The notes beneath the pieces are model-generated. The model ran no database searches. It was not told the origin of the DNA and worked only from the letters and a program-made list of their open reading frames with translations. A program made the position numbers and the translations under genes. A stretch of 52,743 nucleotides of DNA from a virus. The DNA lies in IMG/VR virus record IMGVR_UViG_3300031708_000013, positions 1 through 52,743 of that record; one strand, given 5' to 3'. Every line of letters begins with the position of its first letter. Positions within the stretch are counted from its first letter, which is position 1. This document shows, in pieces, positions 6,341-15,127 of this stretch.

Positions 6341-6526
6341 TTATTTAGTTTTTCTTTTCTTACTTTTTGATTCTTTTTTGTAAGACTCAAAAGTAATGAT
6401 AGCCATGAACGCCATGAGGAGCTTTTCTGAATGATCATCGAGGAAAGGCATAAATGTAGTACATAGGAGAAGTACGAAGCTTTTCCACTTTTCCTTGAGA
6501 TAATGGAAGAGTTCTATTATTCTCAT
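6341..6526 (-). CDS. Small membrane protein, candidate holin
   Basis: 61 aa. Hydrophobic stretches (SFVLLLCTTFMPFL and LLMAFMAIITF) are separated by DDHSEK and followed by a strongly basic tail (KKESKSKKRKTK): class II holin-like architecture. Overlaps the ejection protein stop by 4 nt. Unverified. The 74 nt downstream (6266-6340) show no supported gene. Confidence 0.5.
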   Translation of the reverse strand: MRIIELFHYLKEKWKSFVLLLCTTFMPFLDDHSEKLLMAFMAIITFESYKKESKSKKRKTK

Positions 6527-8982
6527 TCCTTTTCCTCAAGCATTTCAGCCTTCCATTCTTTATCTTTCTGAGGCGTAATATGGAGAATTTTCTTTTTAGA
6601 TTTATTTTCCTCTTTCTCTTCCATCCTGTTGTAGAGATCGCGGACTTGTTGATTTATAACTTTGCTCCCCAAATCCATCTTCTTAAGCTTCTGAACATGG
6701 GCCCCCATCTTAACTTCTTCTTTTATAAGAGCACCTTTGCTCAACCAATTTAGAAACTTAGGGTTGGTGTAAAGTTTAATAAATGCTGCACTTCCGACTA
6801 AGCCGCCCCCAGATTTTATCGGATGACGAACAACGTCCCAAATTTTATTAATATATCCGGTGGGAGATTTTGCTGAATAAGTAGAACCTTCTTGTATATT
6901 CTCCATTCTCCTGGCTAAACGATCAATAGAATTTGATTCTTCTTCACTAAATAGCTTTTTAAACTGACCCTTTCCGTTCCCCTTGATGTTTTTGTAGTTT
7001 TTGGCGAATGTAAACATATCGAATGCATCATCTACATTCTTTTTACCCATTTCATTCATTAATGAATAACCAAGGAGTGGTTTTTCGTCTTTGGGTAACC
7101 CCTTTGCAACAACCTTAACTTGCCTCCCAGAGTTTTTAACATTATTAACTAGATTCTTTGTAACTGTATTGAGATCTCCCTTTTCAAGGGTATTTTGAAT
7201 ATCTTGCATGATAGGTTTATCATTCTCAAGAAAGTGATGCAAAACCTTATTTCTTTTGTTATATGCGTGTACAAGCTTAGGATCAGTATTTTCGAGGTAT
7301 GATTTAATATCTTTCTGTATAACATGACGAAATCTTTTAAGATCACCTTGAGAAACATTTCCATGCTGGCCCCATGTAGTAACAGCATCCTGAACATCAC
7401 TTATAATAGAATCTAAGCTTTTATATGGTACGGCTTTTCTATCATAAGTTTGCGACAAGTCATCTATCTTCTGAGTAAACGAATGGAGTTTAGAATTAAG
7501 TGCATCCTCTTGCGCTTGAGGCATATCGAACTTTTTTAGATTGGATTTAATAAAGTCCTTTACTCCATTTAGAGGAACGAGATTTTTTGGTCTTTTTTCT
7601 AAAGTATCCCCACTCTCTTCTGTAAAGTGCTCTATGAAATTACGCTTTTTCTGTGTTTTTTCATCTAAATAACGCTTGGGTTTTGATTTTCGAACCAGAT
7701 CGCCTTCTGGTGTTTTAATAAAAGGCTGCTCATAAGGTTTAGCGTGCTTTTCTAAACCCTCTTCAATCCTCTGTGATAATTTTTTATCTACCTTATTAAT
7801 TCTTCCTTGATATTTTTCTAAACCTTTAATTGCTAATTCTCCAGTTTCATCGGGAGATAATGCTTTTTCTAGCCCTATCTTATTAATATTTTTTTGTTCT
7901 GCATTTAATGCTGAATCTCTAGCATTTTTAACATATTTTTCTAAGAAAGGTGCTTTGCTCAAAGTATTTTGAAACATATTGATGTTATCTGAATCAGAAA
8001 TATCAGCAAGCGTAGAAGGTATAAATTTTCCTGGCCGCGCCTGATCTGGAAGTTGATTAGCTACTTTATTGGGATTAACACTAAATATCCTAGCTGCTCC
8101 CGCACTTGGATTTGAAAGAAGATCAATGTTTTTTCCAATCTTTCCACCAGCTAGAGAAGCCAATAATCCTATACCGAATGTATCTAATACATTCGCTTCG
8201 GGGTTCATATTTAAATATTGTTGTGTCCCCGCAGAACCAGCGGCAGTAGCAGCAACATTTGACGGAGTTAATGCATTAGAACTTTGCAAATATTTACCTG
8301 GTTTGTTTAGCCATTTTGAACCTTGACGAGCTAATAAATTACCAGCCTTACCCAACGCTCCCATGGGTAAAACAGATTGCGTAACTGCTTCCTTGACCTT
8401 TTCCATATTAGTTTCAGGCTTAGTGTATCCTTGTGTAGCCTTGTCTATTGCACTCCCAATCATTTGTGAAGGAACATAGGTTTGTTTGCCCATTAATGCT
8501 GCCGGCACATTATAAAGAAGCGCAGGTACATCGGCAACGGCTCCAGGAAGAGTAGCTAAATTACGTGCGCCCTTAGAAGAATCCTGGGACTGTTGAGCCA
8601 ATTCTTCGCCACTTGGATCAAAATACTCATAAGCTTTTCTGAGAGTAGGAGATATATTGTTAACTCTATCGAGTCTATCAGCTCTCTTTTTGTCATAGTT
8701 TTCTATTTCTTCGTTGGAAGTATCTAACCATGAATCTCCGCGTTTATATTTTTCGTCTTCTTTTGGTTCTAATCCCTCAAGCTTACTTATTCCGCGTTGA
8801 TAGTCTTCTTCTTGAATTAATCCTCTCTCAAGGGCTAAATCCAACATTTTACGTTTTGATAATGATGACTCTGGTTGGCTAGCTGATAATAGCTTAGATA
8901 TGCCTCTATTATATTGATCTTGTGTTATAAGACCCCTATCTAAGGCTTGTTGAAGCATTAATCCCTTATTACTCTCAGTCAT
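6523..8982 (-). CDS. Large internal virion / ejection protein, 819 aa
   Basis: The N-terminus has a duplicated ~20-aa unit (LQQALDRGLITQDQYNRGIS and LDLALERGLIQEEDYQRGIS), a short-helix repeat like SHOCT-type motifs. A hydrophobic stretch (NLATLPGAVADVPALLYNVP) follows, then a long helical charged body. The position next to two other large proteins behind the stabilisation gene matches the internal-protein cluster of podoviruses, which enter the cell with DNA. No lysozyme or transglycosylase motif was seen. Confidence 0.55.
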   Translation of the reverse strand: MTESNKGLMLQQALDRGLITQDQYNRGISKLLSASQPESSLSKRKMLDLALERGLIQEEDYQRGISKLEGLEPKEDEKYKRGDSWLDTSNEEIENYDKKRADRLDRVNNISPTLRKAYEYFDPSGEELAQQSQDSSKGARNLATLPGAVADVPALLYNVPAALMGKQTYVPSQMIGSAIDKATQGYTKPETNMEKVKEAVTQSVLPMGALGKAGNLLARQGSKWLNKPGKYLQSSNALTPSNVAATAAGSAGTQQYLNMNPEANVLDTFGIGLLASLAGGKIGKNIDLLSNPSAGAARIFSVNPNKVANQLPDQARPGKFIPSTLADISDSDNINMFQNTLSKAPFLEKYVKNARDSALNAEQKNINKIGLEKALSPDETGELAIKGLEKYQGRINKVDKKLSQRIEEGLEKHAKPYEQPFIKTPEGDLVRKSKPKRYLDEKTQKKRNFIEHFTEESGDTLEKRPKNLVPLNGVKDFIKSNLKKFDMPQAQEDALNSKLHSFTQKIDDLSQTYDRKAVPYKSLDSIISDVQDAVTTWGQHGNVSQGDLKRFRHVIQKDIKSYLENTDPKLVHAYNKRNKVLHHFLENDKPIMQDIQNTLEKGDLNTVTKNLVNNVKNSGRQVKVVAKGLPKDEKPLLGYSLMNEMGKKNVDDAFDMFTFAKNYKNIKGNGKGQFKKLFSEEESNSIDRLARRMENIQEGSTYSAKSPTGYINKIWDVVRHPIKSGGGLVGSAAFIKLYTNPKFLNWLSKGALIKEEVKMGAHVQKLKKMDLGSKVINQQVRDLYNRMEEKEENKSKKKILHITPQKDKEWKAEMLEEKE

Positions 8983-8987
8983 GATAA

Positions 8988-11108
8988 TTATCCTATCAAA
9001 TCAGATATGCCATTTAGTAGAGTATCATTGTCCAATTCAGGAGATTGAGGAGAGGAATCATCAGAATCTTTTTTACCTTCGACCTCCGATAATTCCAAAT
9101 AATCTTCCGGTTTGTGTTGTTTACCGTCCCTCTTCCAATTGTCATAGGCAGCAAAAATCTCCGGAGCACTATATTTATTTTTGTATTTATTAGAAGTTTC
9201 TAGAAAAAACTTTTGCTTTTCATATTCAGACTGAGATTCAGCCTTTTTCTCTTCAATGTTTTCTTTGTTAGCATCTTTTGTCCTGTATCTATTGATTTTT
9301 CCACCTAAAATAGTATTTAACAAAGCTACTGAACCTCTTCCTGGTTCTTCTCGAAACTCCTGGACAGCCAATTGATTCGTTCCTGTATGTATATTACCCA
9401 ATGCAGTTGGATCGGCTCCTCTTAAGAATTGGGAACTTGCTACTAAAGGTTCTCCAACAAGAGGAAGTTGACCTATCATTCCTTCCAGATTACCTGTTCC
9501 TAACTTTTCGTTTTCTTTCTCTAATTTATTAAGGGTTTTCAATTTGCCTTCATAACCATTCACAACCTTCAAAGCTTTCTTCTTTGCTTCCTCATTGACC
9601 TTTTTATTTTCGGCGATTTCTTGCTTTGTTTTTCCGCCCCTACCTTGATCTGCTTCTAGTTTAGAGCGTAATAATCCTAATTTATCCCTCTCGAACCCTA
9701 ATTTAGCATTATCAATTTTCTTATCATGCTCAAACTTAGATAAGTCTAGTTTATGAGAACGATCCCTGTCTTTCTGCCAGTTTAAGGTTTTACTCACCAT
9801 CTCATTGATCTTAGCAGAGTTCATCTGGCGTTCATCTTGAGTCTTCAATTGATTGTTGTATTCAGCAAGCCCTTCTTGCCCGGCTTGGCCAACTTGCCCC
9901 CAAACATTGCCCACTTGAGGATTTGCAGCTAAATTAAATCCAGCTTTTGAGATTGCAGCCCAAAAAGGATCAATCTGTGGTTGAGCAAATTTTGCCGCCT
10001 GATCTCTCAGAAGGTTGATCTCAGTCGTATCAAATGCATCATTAACCCCTAACTGAATGGGGTTAGTAGGAACGGCTCCCCCCTCCGCATAATGGCGAAT
10101 ATGTGACCTTTCTCTCCCAACATGACCGCCTTCTGCAAAACCTTGCCTTTGGTTAGCCGCACCTGTAAAACCAGCTAATAATCCCGCTCCTTGCTTCCAT
10201 GCACTTGGTGCAGGTGGAGTTGGATGATAGTTTCTCTCTGATCTAAACTCGTTAACAGGCAATCCTCTAACAAGTGCATTTTGTCTTGCAACCTGCTGGA
10301 ATGGAAAATCTCTTTCCTTTTCAAAATCTTCATAAGCCGTATTCAAGACATTTTGTCTCTGACCCTGTTGTTGACTTCCCACTTCGCCTAAGAATCCTAG
10401 TTGTCTTTGTCTAGCTTGCTGTTGAGATTCTCCCAGATTTTGTAGTTCTCTTCCCCCAACAATCCCACGTTCAATATCTCGACCAAGTGCTCCTCCCAAT
10501 AATTGACCACTTTGGATTTGTCTATCATTTGCTTGTCCTGCTGTATTTAATGCTTGGCCATACCCATGTTGTAAGGCTTCTGTTTGTTGCCTTCCTATTC
10601 CTTCTTGGGCATCTCTAATTGCTCTATTGGTGAAGTTTTGATGTCCTGTGCTTCCATATTGACCCGCTCTAATAAAATTATCCTGAACATTGGGAAGGAT
10701 GTTTTCTAATAGATTACGACTTCCAGCTCTACCTATGTTTTCCACGACCTGTTGAGTATATGGATTCAAATATTGCTGCGCTTGTTCAGCGGGATTGCTA
10801 TTCCCACGATCTAGATAAGGCTGTAACTGAGGTGCTATATTCTGACCCAATGCATTACGAATCGCTCCCTTAGATTCTCTGAACAAATTTCCATATTCAG
10901 GATTTTGGGATTCTTCTTGTGTTTGTCTAAAGGCTTCATTTTGTAAAGGAGTAAAGGGCGCAACTCTATTATCCGAATTATAATTAGGAGATAAGTTAAA
11001 AGGTTTAAAGGGTTCGCTGGTAACTTTAGTCCCTTGTTTTATCGTATTATGTAATACCGAATCTGCGCCACCATACCATTCGGGAAACCCTTGAAATGTA
11101 TCAGGCAT
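8988..11108 (-). CDS. Internal virion / ejection-type protein, 706 aa
   Basis: The Gln/Asn-rich N-terminal half is typical of phage internal proteins (QAQQYLNPYTQQVVENIGRA). The middle has two short glycine motifs, GFAEGGHVGRERS and HYAEGGAVP, like the FAxGGxV signatures of podophage internal proteins. The C-terminal half is coiled-coil-like. Virion location and DNA delivery are inferred from context. Confidence 0.6.
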   Translation of the reverse strand: MPDTFQGFPEWYGGADSVLHNTIKQGTKVTSEPFKPFNLSPNYNSDNRVAPFTPLQNEAFRQTQEESQNPEYGNLFRESKGAIRNALGQNIAPQLQPYLDRGNSNPAEQAQQYLNPYTQQVVENIGRAGSRNLLENILPNVQDNFIRAGQYGSTGHQNFTNRAIRDAQEGIGRQQTEALQHGYGQALNTAGQANDRQIQSGQLLGGALGRDIERGIVGGRELQNLGESQQQARQRQLGFLGEVGSQQQGQRQNVLNTAYEDFEKERDFPFQQVARQNALVRGLPVNEFRSERNYHPTPPAPSAWKQGAGLLAGFTGAANQRQGFAEGGHVGRERSHIRHYAEGGAVPTNPIQLGVNDAFDTTEINLLRDQAAKFAQPQIDPFWAAISKAGFNLAANPQVGNVWGQVGQAGQEGLAEYNNQLKTQDERQMNSAKINEMVSKTLNWQKDRDRSHKLDLSKFEHDKKIDNAKLGFERDKLGLLRSKLEADQGRGGKTKQEIAENKKVNEEAKKKALKVVNGYEGKLKTLNKLEKENEKLGTGNLEGMIGQLPLVGEPLVASSQFLRGADPTALGNIHTGTNQLAVQEFREEPGRGSVALLNTILGGKINRYRTKDANKENIEEKKAESQSEYEKQKFFLETSNKYKNKYSAPEIFAAYDNWKRDGKQHKPEDYLELSEVEGKKDSDDSSPQSPELDNDTLLNGISDLIG

Positions 11109-11120
11109 AATAAATCCTCC

Positions 11121-12794
11121 TTATGCAACCTTCAAATTACGTATATAGCCACCAATTGGTTTTGCCTTTGGAGGCAACCTGTCCCCAGAAGTTCTTTTGC
11201 TCTTTCGCAAATTCATAATCAAATTCTTGAGAATTTTAGCACCCTCTTCATTAGATCCACCTCCAAGTGCCGTAACCTCTTCAGGAGTAACCTCATACTC
11301 ATCAGGAGATAACATGGCATCAATGTAGCCCCCTTGTTTTTTATGCATAGGATTTTTTGGTAATCGACCAACGAACTGATCTAATTCTCTAATTCCTGCT
11401 TGGCTAGAACCATCTCCCAAATCAGAAACAGAAGAAGCATCGATAATGTAACTACCTTCTTTTAGATTCCTTGGAATGTTATCTTGCTGGCCTTTTCCTA
11501 GCCCACGAATAACACCACCCTCTTTCTTGTATTCTATTTTATTCATATCGTAAGGTTTAAAGAATGAATGAGGTTTACCTGCTTTTTGATCTTCTTCGGT
11601 ATAGTCATTTAATTCTCTGTCTAATGGTTTTGGTTCTTTCCATTTGACGTTAAACCCATATTTTTCTCGCAATGCTTCAATTTCCTGACGTTGTTTCGCA
11701 TCATAGTCAGCGAGGTTTCTCCTATCCTCTTGATCACCTTTGTGAGCCATAATTCCTGAGCCCACTAATGGAAGAATCTTACCGCCTATATTTCCGAGCA
11801 TACTCATTATGCCACCACCGCCTCCCCCAGCTTGAGAAGCTCCTCCAACGGCATTTTGACCAAAGGCTGAAGCGGGTAGCATTCTTCCCATTGTATTCGC
11901 TCCAACGACGCCTTGGGATGCTCCACCGCCACCGCCGCCAAAGAGACCTCCGAGCATACCACTTAGGCCGCCCCCGCTACCTGCGCCACCGCCGCCAAAC
12001 ATTCCCCCGAGACCCCCGCCGCCTCCAGATCCTCCACCAAAGCCACCAAGAAGGCTACTTAAACCACCACCTCCGCTAGCTCCCCCAGATCCCCCAAGCA
12101 GCCCTCCGATGCCACCAGCGCCGCCTAGGAATGACGCTCCCATGCCACCAGCCCCAGAAAACAAACCTTGTTTTAAGGAATCACCCCAGGATTTATTGGT
12201 AAGTTTATTGGCAACCGTAGAAGCAGCCGCAGCACCGATTGGGCCTCCATAGATCGCTCCAACAATCGGGGCAATAATTCTAAAGGCTTCGGTAAAGAAT
12301 CCAAATTCAGGGAATCCAGTTGTCGGATTGGTCGTAATTTTTCCAGGGAAAAGCTGATCAAAATACTCAATTATCTTAGGGGATAATATGACAAGTTCAG
12401 TATCACCGCGTCGACCTGCATTTCTCAATTCTTCTATTTCAGGAGCAATTGGGCGACCTTGTTCTGAAACGTGTCCACCTTGTGCCATCTTCCTGGATTT
12501 GTAAACTTGAGCCGCTGTCTCCATGGCTTGGCGGAATTCGGGAAGTTCAATTAAACCATCCATCATTCTATAATCACGAAGCTCAGTTTCAGGATCTATT
12601 ACTTCCTCACCACCTTGAATCTCATTAAGGAATGGGATTTCTTCAAGAGAAGTATGGGCAAGAATCGGCTCTGGATCAGGAATGTTTTCTTCCATACCTT
12701 GTTGTGGCATTTGCTCTGGCATAGACTGACCCATCATTTGAGGCTGTTGTCCTTGCATAGTATTCATCTGATTTAATGCGGGTGGTAACTGCAT
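11121..12794 (-). CDS. Glycine-rich internal virion protein, 557 aa
   Basis: Residues 1-130 are Met/Gln-rich and contain AQGGHV. A hydrophobic small-residue segment (FRIIAPIVGAIYGGPIGAAA, 171-190) resembles membrane-inserting ejection proteins. Residues ~213-291 are almost pure Gly with Ser/Leu/Met. The C-terminus has GGYIDAMLSPDEYEVTPEEV, a motif I recall from podophage internal proteins. Likely ejected with DNA; this is inference. Confidence 0.55.
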   Translation of the reverse strand: MQLPPALNQMNTMQGQQPQMMGQSMPEQMPQQGMEENIPDPEPILAHTSLEEIPFLNEIQGGEEVIDPETELRDYRMMDGLIELPEFRQAMETAAQVYKSRKMAQGGHVSEQGRPIAPEIEELRNAGRRGDTELVILSPKIIEYFDQLFPGKITTNPTTGFPEFGFFTEAFRIIAPIVGAIYGGPIGAAAASTVANKLTNKSWGDSLKQGLFSGAGGMGASFLGGAGGIGGLLGGSGGASGGGGLSSLLGGFGGGSGGGGGLGGMFGGGGAGSGGGLSGMLGGLFGGGGGGASQGVVGANTMGRMLPASAFGQNAVGGASQAGGGGGGIMSMLGNIGGKILPLVGSGIMAHKGDQEDRRNLADYDAKQRQEIEALREKYGFNVKWKEPKPLDRELNDYTEEDQKAGKPHSFFKPYDMNKIEYKKEGGVIRGLGKGQQDNIPRNLKEGSYIIDASSVSDLGDGSSQAGIRELDQFVGRLPKNPMHKKQGGYIDAMLSPDEYEVTPEEVTALGGGSNEEGAKILKNLIMNLRKSKRTSGDRLPPKAKPIGGYIRNLKVA

Positions 12795-12824
12795 GATTAA
12801 AATAAACTCCCTTTTATACTAAAA

Positions 12825-13043
12825 TTATGACACATTATTTACGAAATAATAAGCCCACTCTCTCCAGTTACTAAACGTTTCTGGGACGGGTATAGCTGAT
12901 AATTGATTGATGTTGATTAAGTCTCGAGCCCAACGTTTCCAATCATCTTCAGATGTTGCTTTTGGAATATCTAAATCGGGAAGATCAATAAAAAGGGAAT
13001 CTGCCCAGGGTATAAAAGCAATGGTATGAGGAATGACGATCAT
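12825..13043 (-). CDS. Small conserved phage protein, 72 aa
   Basis: MIVIPHTIAFIPWADSLFID..., with tryptophan-rich DDWKRWARDL and NWREWAYYFVNN. Coupled by ATGA to the stabilisation protein gene. Similar short FIPWAD proteins sit at this spot in other podoviruses as far as I recall. Function unknown. Confidence 0.55.
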   Translation of the reverse strand: MIVIPHTIAFIPWADSLFIDLPDLDIPKATSEDDWKRWARDLININQLSAIPVPETFSNWREWAYYFVNNVS

Positions 13044-15127
13044 GGTCTTACATCTCCTGGGGCGTAATCATAGAAGATTTTCCCCATCAAGTAATCTCCG
13101 CCGACCACATTGCTTTGGAAAGTAAAGCTCACAAGCCTTCCCATGTTCGTTGTATCTACCTTTGCCATCTCAATGGTTGTTTGACCTGGAACATAAGTGT
13201 AAGGCGTAGAGGATACTGTATCGCTTTGGGCAAAGGATTGGGTATTGATGACGACAGTCATATCACCGGATTGCACAAAGTCTGGCTCTATTCGACGAAT
13301 TCTGATTTGTCTGTCATCTTGAGGAAACTTTTCTATCCAAGAAATAAGATTGGTTTGGTAATAGGATTTTATAGCAAATGCATTCCCATAGGAAACATCG
13401 TCCAATCCTGTTTCTTCTTGCCAAAGCCCATAACATAAGTTGGGGACTATGATTGTATAGACAACAGCAGCGCCACCTCCATTAGCAACTCCAGTAGAAG
13501 CTGCATTTGCCGTATATTGAAAGGTCTGTGTAACGGTATTAACATTAAAGATAGTGGTTACAATATTAAGGTTAGCCGCGACAATGCCTCCTGTATCTAC
13601 GGCTCCGGCAATAGTAATTGAGTTGCCGTTTTGCAAAGTTTGCGTCGAAGGATAACTAACCGTAACGATTGCTGTGACACCATCTGTTGTTAAGGGATTG
13701 TTTGCCAGTTGAACGGTCATTGGGGTTGTGGGGTTATTAACATTAAGAAGCGTTTTGGAATCGCTTAAAAGGGGATAGCTATAGTTTGAGGCTATATACC
13801 CAGCACTTCTATTAGAAGGCGTATCAAACCAGAAATTTGTTTCAAGATTTAAGACTATTGCATGATTACACTCTGTCGAGGTTCCCATAGGGAAATGCCA
13901 CCAAATTTCATGATATTCAGATCTATATTCTCCCCAAATCTTATTTCGATAGGTATTATTAAGATTCTTGAAGAAAAACAAACGATTTTGATAATTTTCT
14001 AATTGTCTAACAACGCCGTCGTAAACCCAGAATTGGTCGTTCGATATCCAATAATAAGCATTCTCAGTCGTTACAACGCTATTTTGAGCCAAGATAGGGA
14101 CACCTTGTTGAATGGTATCGAATGTAAATACAGCAGCTCCCCCATTAAAGGTTGCCCTTATTAACGATCTCAGTGACCAAAACAATACACCTGGTGCATT
14201 GACACCAGCACGGGTTGGATACCCTTGGACAATCTTTGTGCTGGCTACTTTTGCTGGAACTGCATCTGACCAATCACCTCCTGGATTCAGTGTCCAACTG
14301 ACAACGCCATTATTCCCATATTTAAAGAAATAAGGATAAGAGACAACAATGCCTCCGGAGGTCGTTTGATGGGAAGTTGATATTTCCGTAAAGGCAGTCG
14401 CTGCATCTTTATTACCCCAATAGATCAATCTCTGAGTTTGATTATTGATATTTAATAGATTTGGAGCAGCCACACCAACGACGTAAGTAACAGGAAGGCC
14501 AAGATTATATGTAACTGCATTACCACCCCCAGAACCCGTAGCATTAGCAGTTCCATTTGAAATAAAGCTAAAATGAGTACCATCCACAATTGTAATGGGA
14601 GCCGTTATATTCAATTCAACCGCAGTGATATTATTTGTATCCGTTGCACCAGCAATAGTAACTTGTTGTTCATTCTGCAATCCTGCCGTCGTAGGAACCG
14701 TCACCGTTACAACACTGGAAAGATTTACTGTGGCCAAAGGATTGTTACCTAATGTTACATTCCCAGAGCCATTCAAAACCGTAAATTCATCAAACTTCCA
14801 CGTATTGAGTGGATCAACCGTAAAATTATTTGGAGTTCGTAATATCTCCGGTTGAGCTTGGTTGTTTATAACATTTGTGACATTCAGTGAGCTTGGACGC
14901 CCTAAATAAACATCTGTGGAATTATCTATTTTCTCGACAGCATAGAGGTTTCTGACTATTTCTGTCGTGCCTGGTTCCAATAGATATCGTCCCCCTATTT
15001 TTTTAGGGCGACCTCTATAGAAACGAACATGTTGACCATCTAGATAACAATCAGAATCAAGGGCAGTTCCATCTCGTTGGATGCCAGGCTTTGTCTTGAT
15101 GATATCGAGAAGATGATCAGAGGCCAT
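13040..15127 (-). CDS. Tail/DNA stabilisation protein, P22 gp10-like
   Basis: 695 aa. The N-terminus (KPGIQRDGTALDSDCYLDGQ, then HVRFYRGRPKKIGG) and the GYP...W...DQFWVYDG body match the packaged-DNA stabilisation family of P22-like tails, which closes the portal channel. Two ~80-aa inserted beta domains (residues ~127-208 and ~476-558) share a V-T-I-x-G pattern with proteins at 25382 and 26319 and resemble the E1 FCCH-like domain often found in phage structural proteins. Overlaps the upstream ORF by 88 nt (see findings). Confidence 0.7.
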   Translation of the reverse strand: MASDHLLDIIKTKPGIQRDGTALDSDCYLDGQHVRFYRGRPKKIGGRYLLEPGTTEIVRNLYAVEKIDNSTDVYLGRPSSLNVTNVINNQAQPEILRTPNNFTVDPLNTWKFDEFTVLNGSGNVTLGNNPLATVNLSSVVTVTVPTTAGLQNEQQVTIAGATDTNNITAVELNITAPITIVDGTHFSFISNGTANATGSGGGNAVTYNLGLPVTYVVGVAAPNLLNINNQTQRLIYWGNKDAATAFTEISTSHQTTSGGIVVSYPYFFKYGNNGVVSWTLNPGGDWSDAVPAKVASTKIVQGYPTRAGVNAPGVLFWSLRSLIRATFNGGAAVFTFDTIQQGVPILAQNSVVTTENAYYWISNDQFWVYDGVVRQLENYQNRLFFFKNLNNTYRNKIWGEYRSEYHEIWWHFPMGTSTECNHAIVLNLETNFWFDTPSNRSAGYIASNYSYPLLSDSKTLLNVNNPTTPMTVQLANNPLTTDGVTAIVTVSYPSTQTLQNGNSITIAGAVDTGGIVAANLNIVTTIFNVNTVTQTFQYTANAASTGVANGGGAAVVYTIIVPNLCYGLWQEETGLDDVSYGNAFAIKSYYQTNLISWIEKFPQDDRQIRIRRIEPDFVQSGDMTVVINTQSFAQSDTVSSTPYTYVPGQTTIEMAKVDTTNMGRLVSFTFQSNVVGGDYLMGKIFYDYAPGDVRP

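Noticed and set aside
7149-7400. Leftward 83-codon frame inside the ejection gene
   Set aside because: Out-of-frame with a long clear gene and without start signals.
8069-8326. Rightward 85-codon frame opposite the 819-aa ejection gene
   Set aside because: Shadow of the real leftward gene; no ribosome site and no recognisable protein.
11768-12079. Rightward 103-codon frame over the glycine tract
   Set aside because: Arises from the repetitive GGN codons of the opposite strand.
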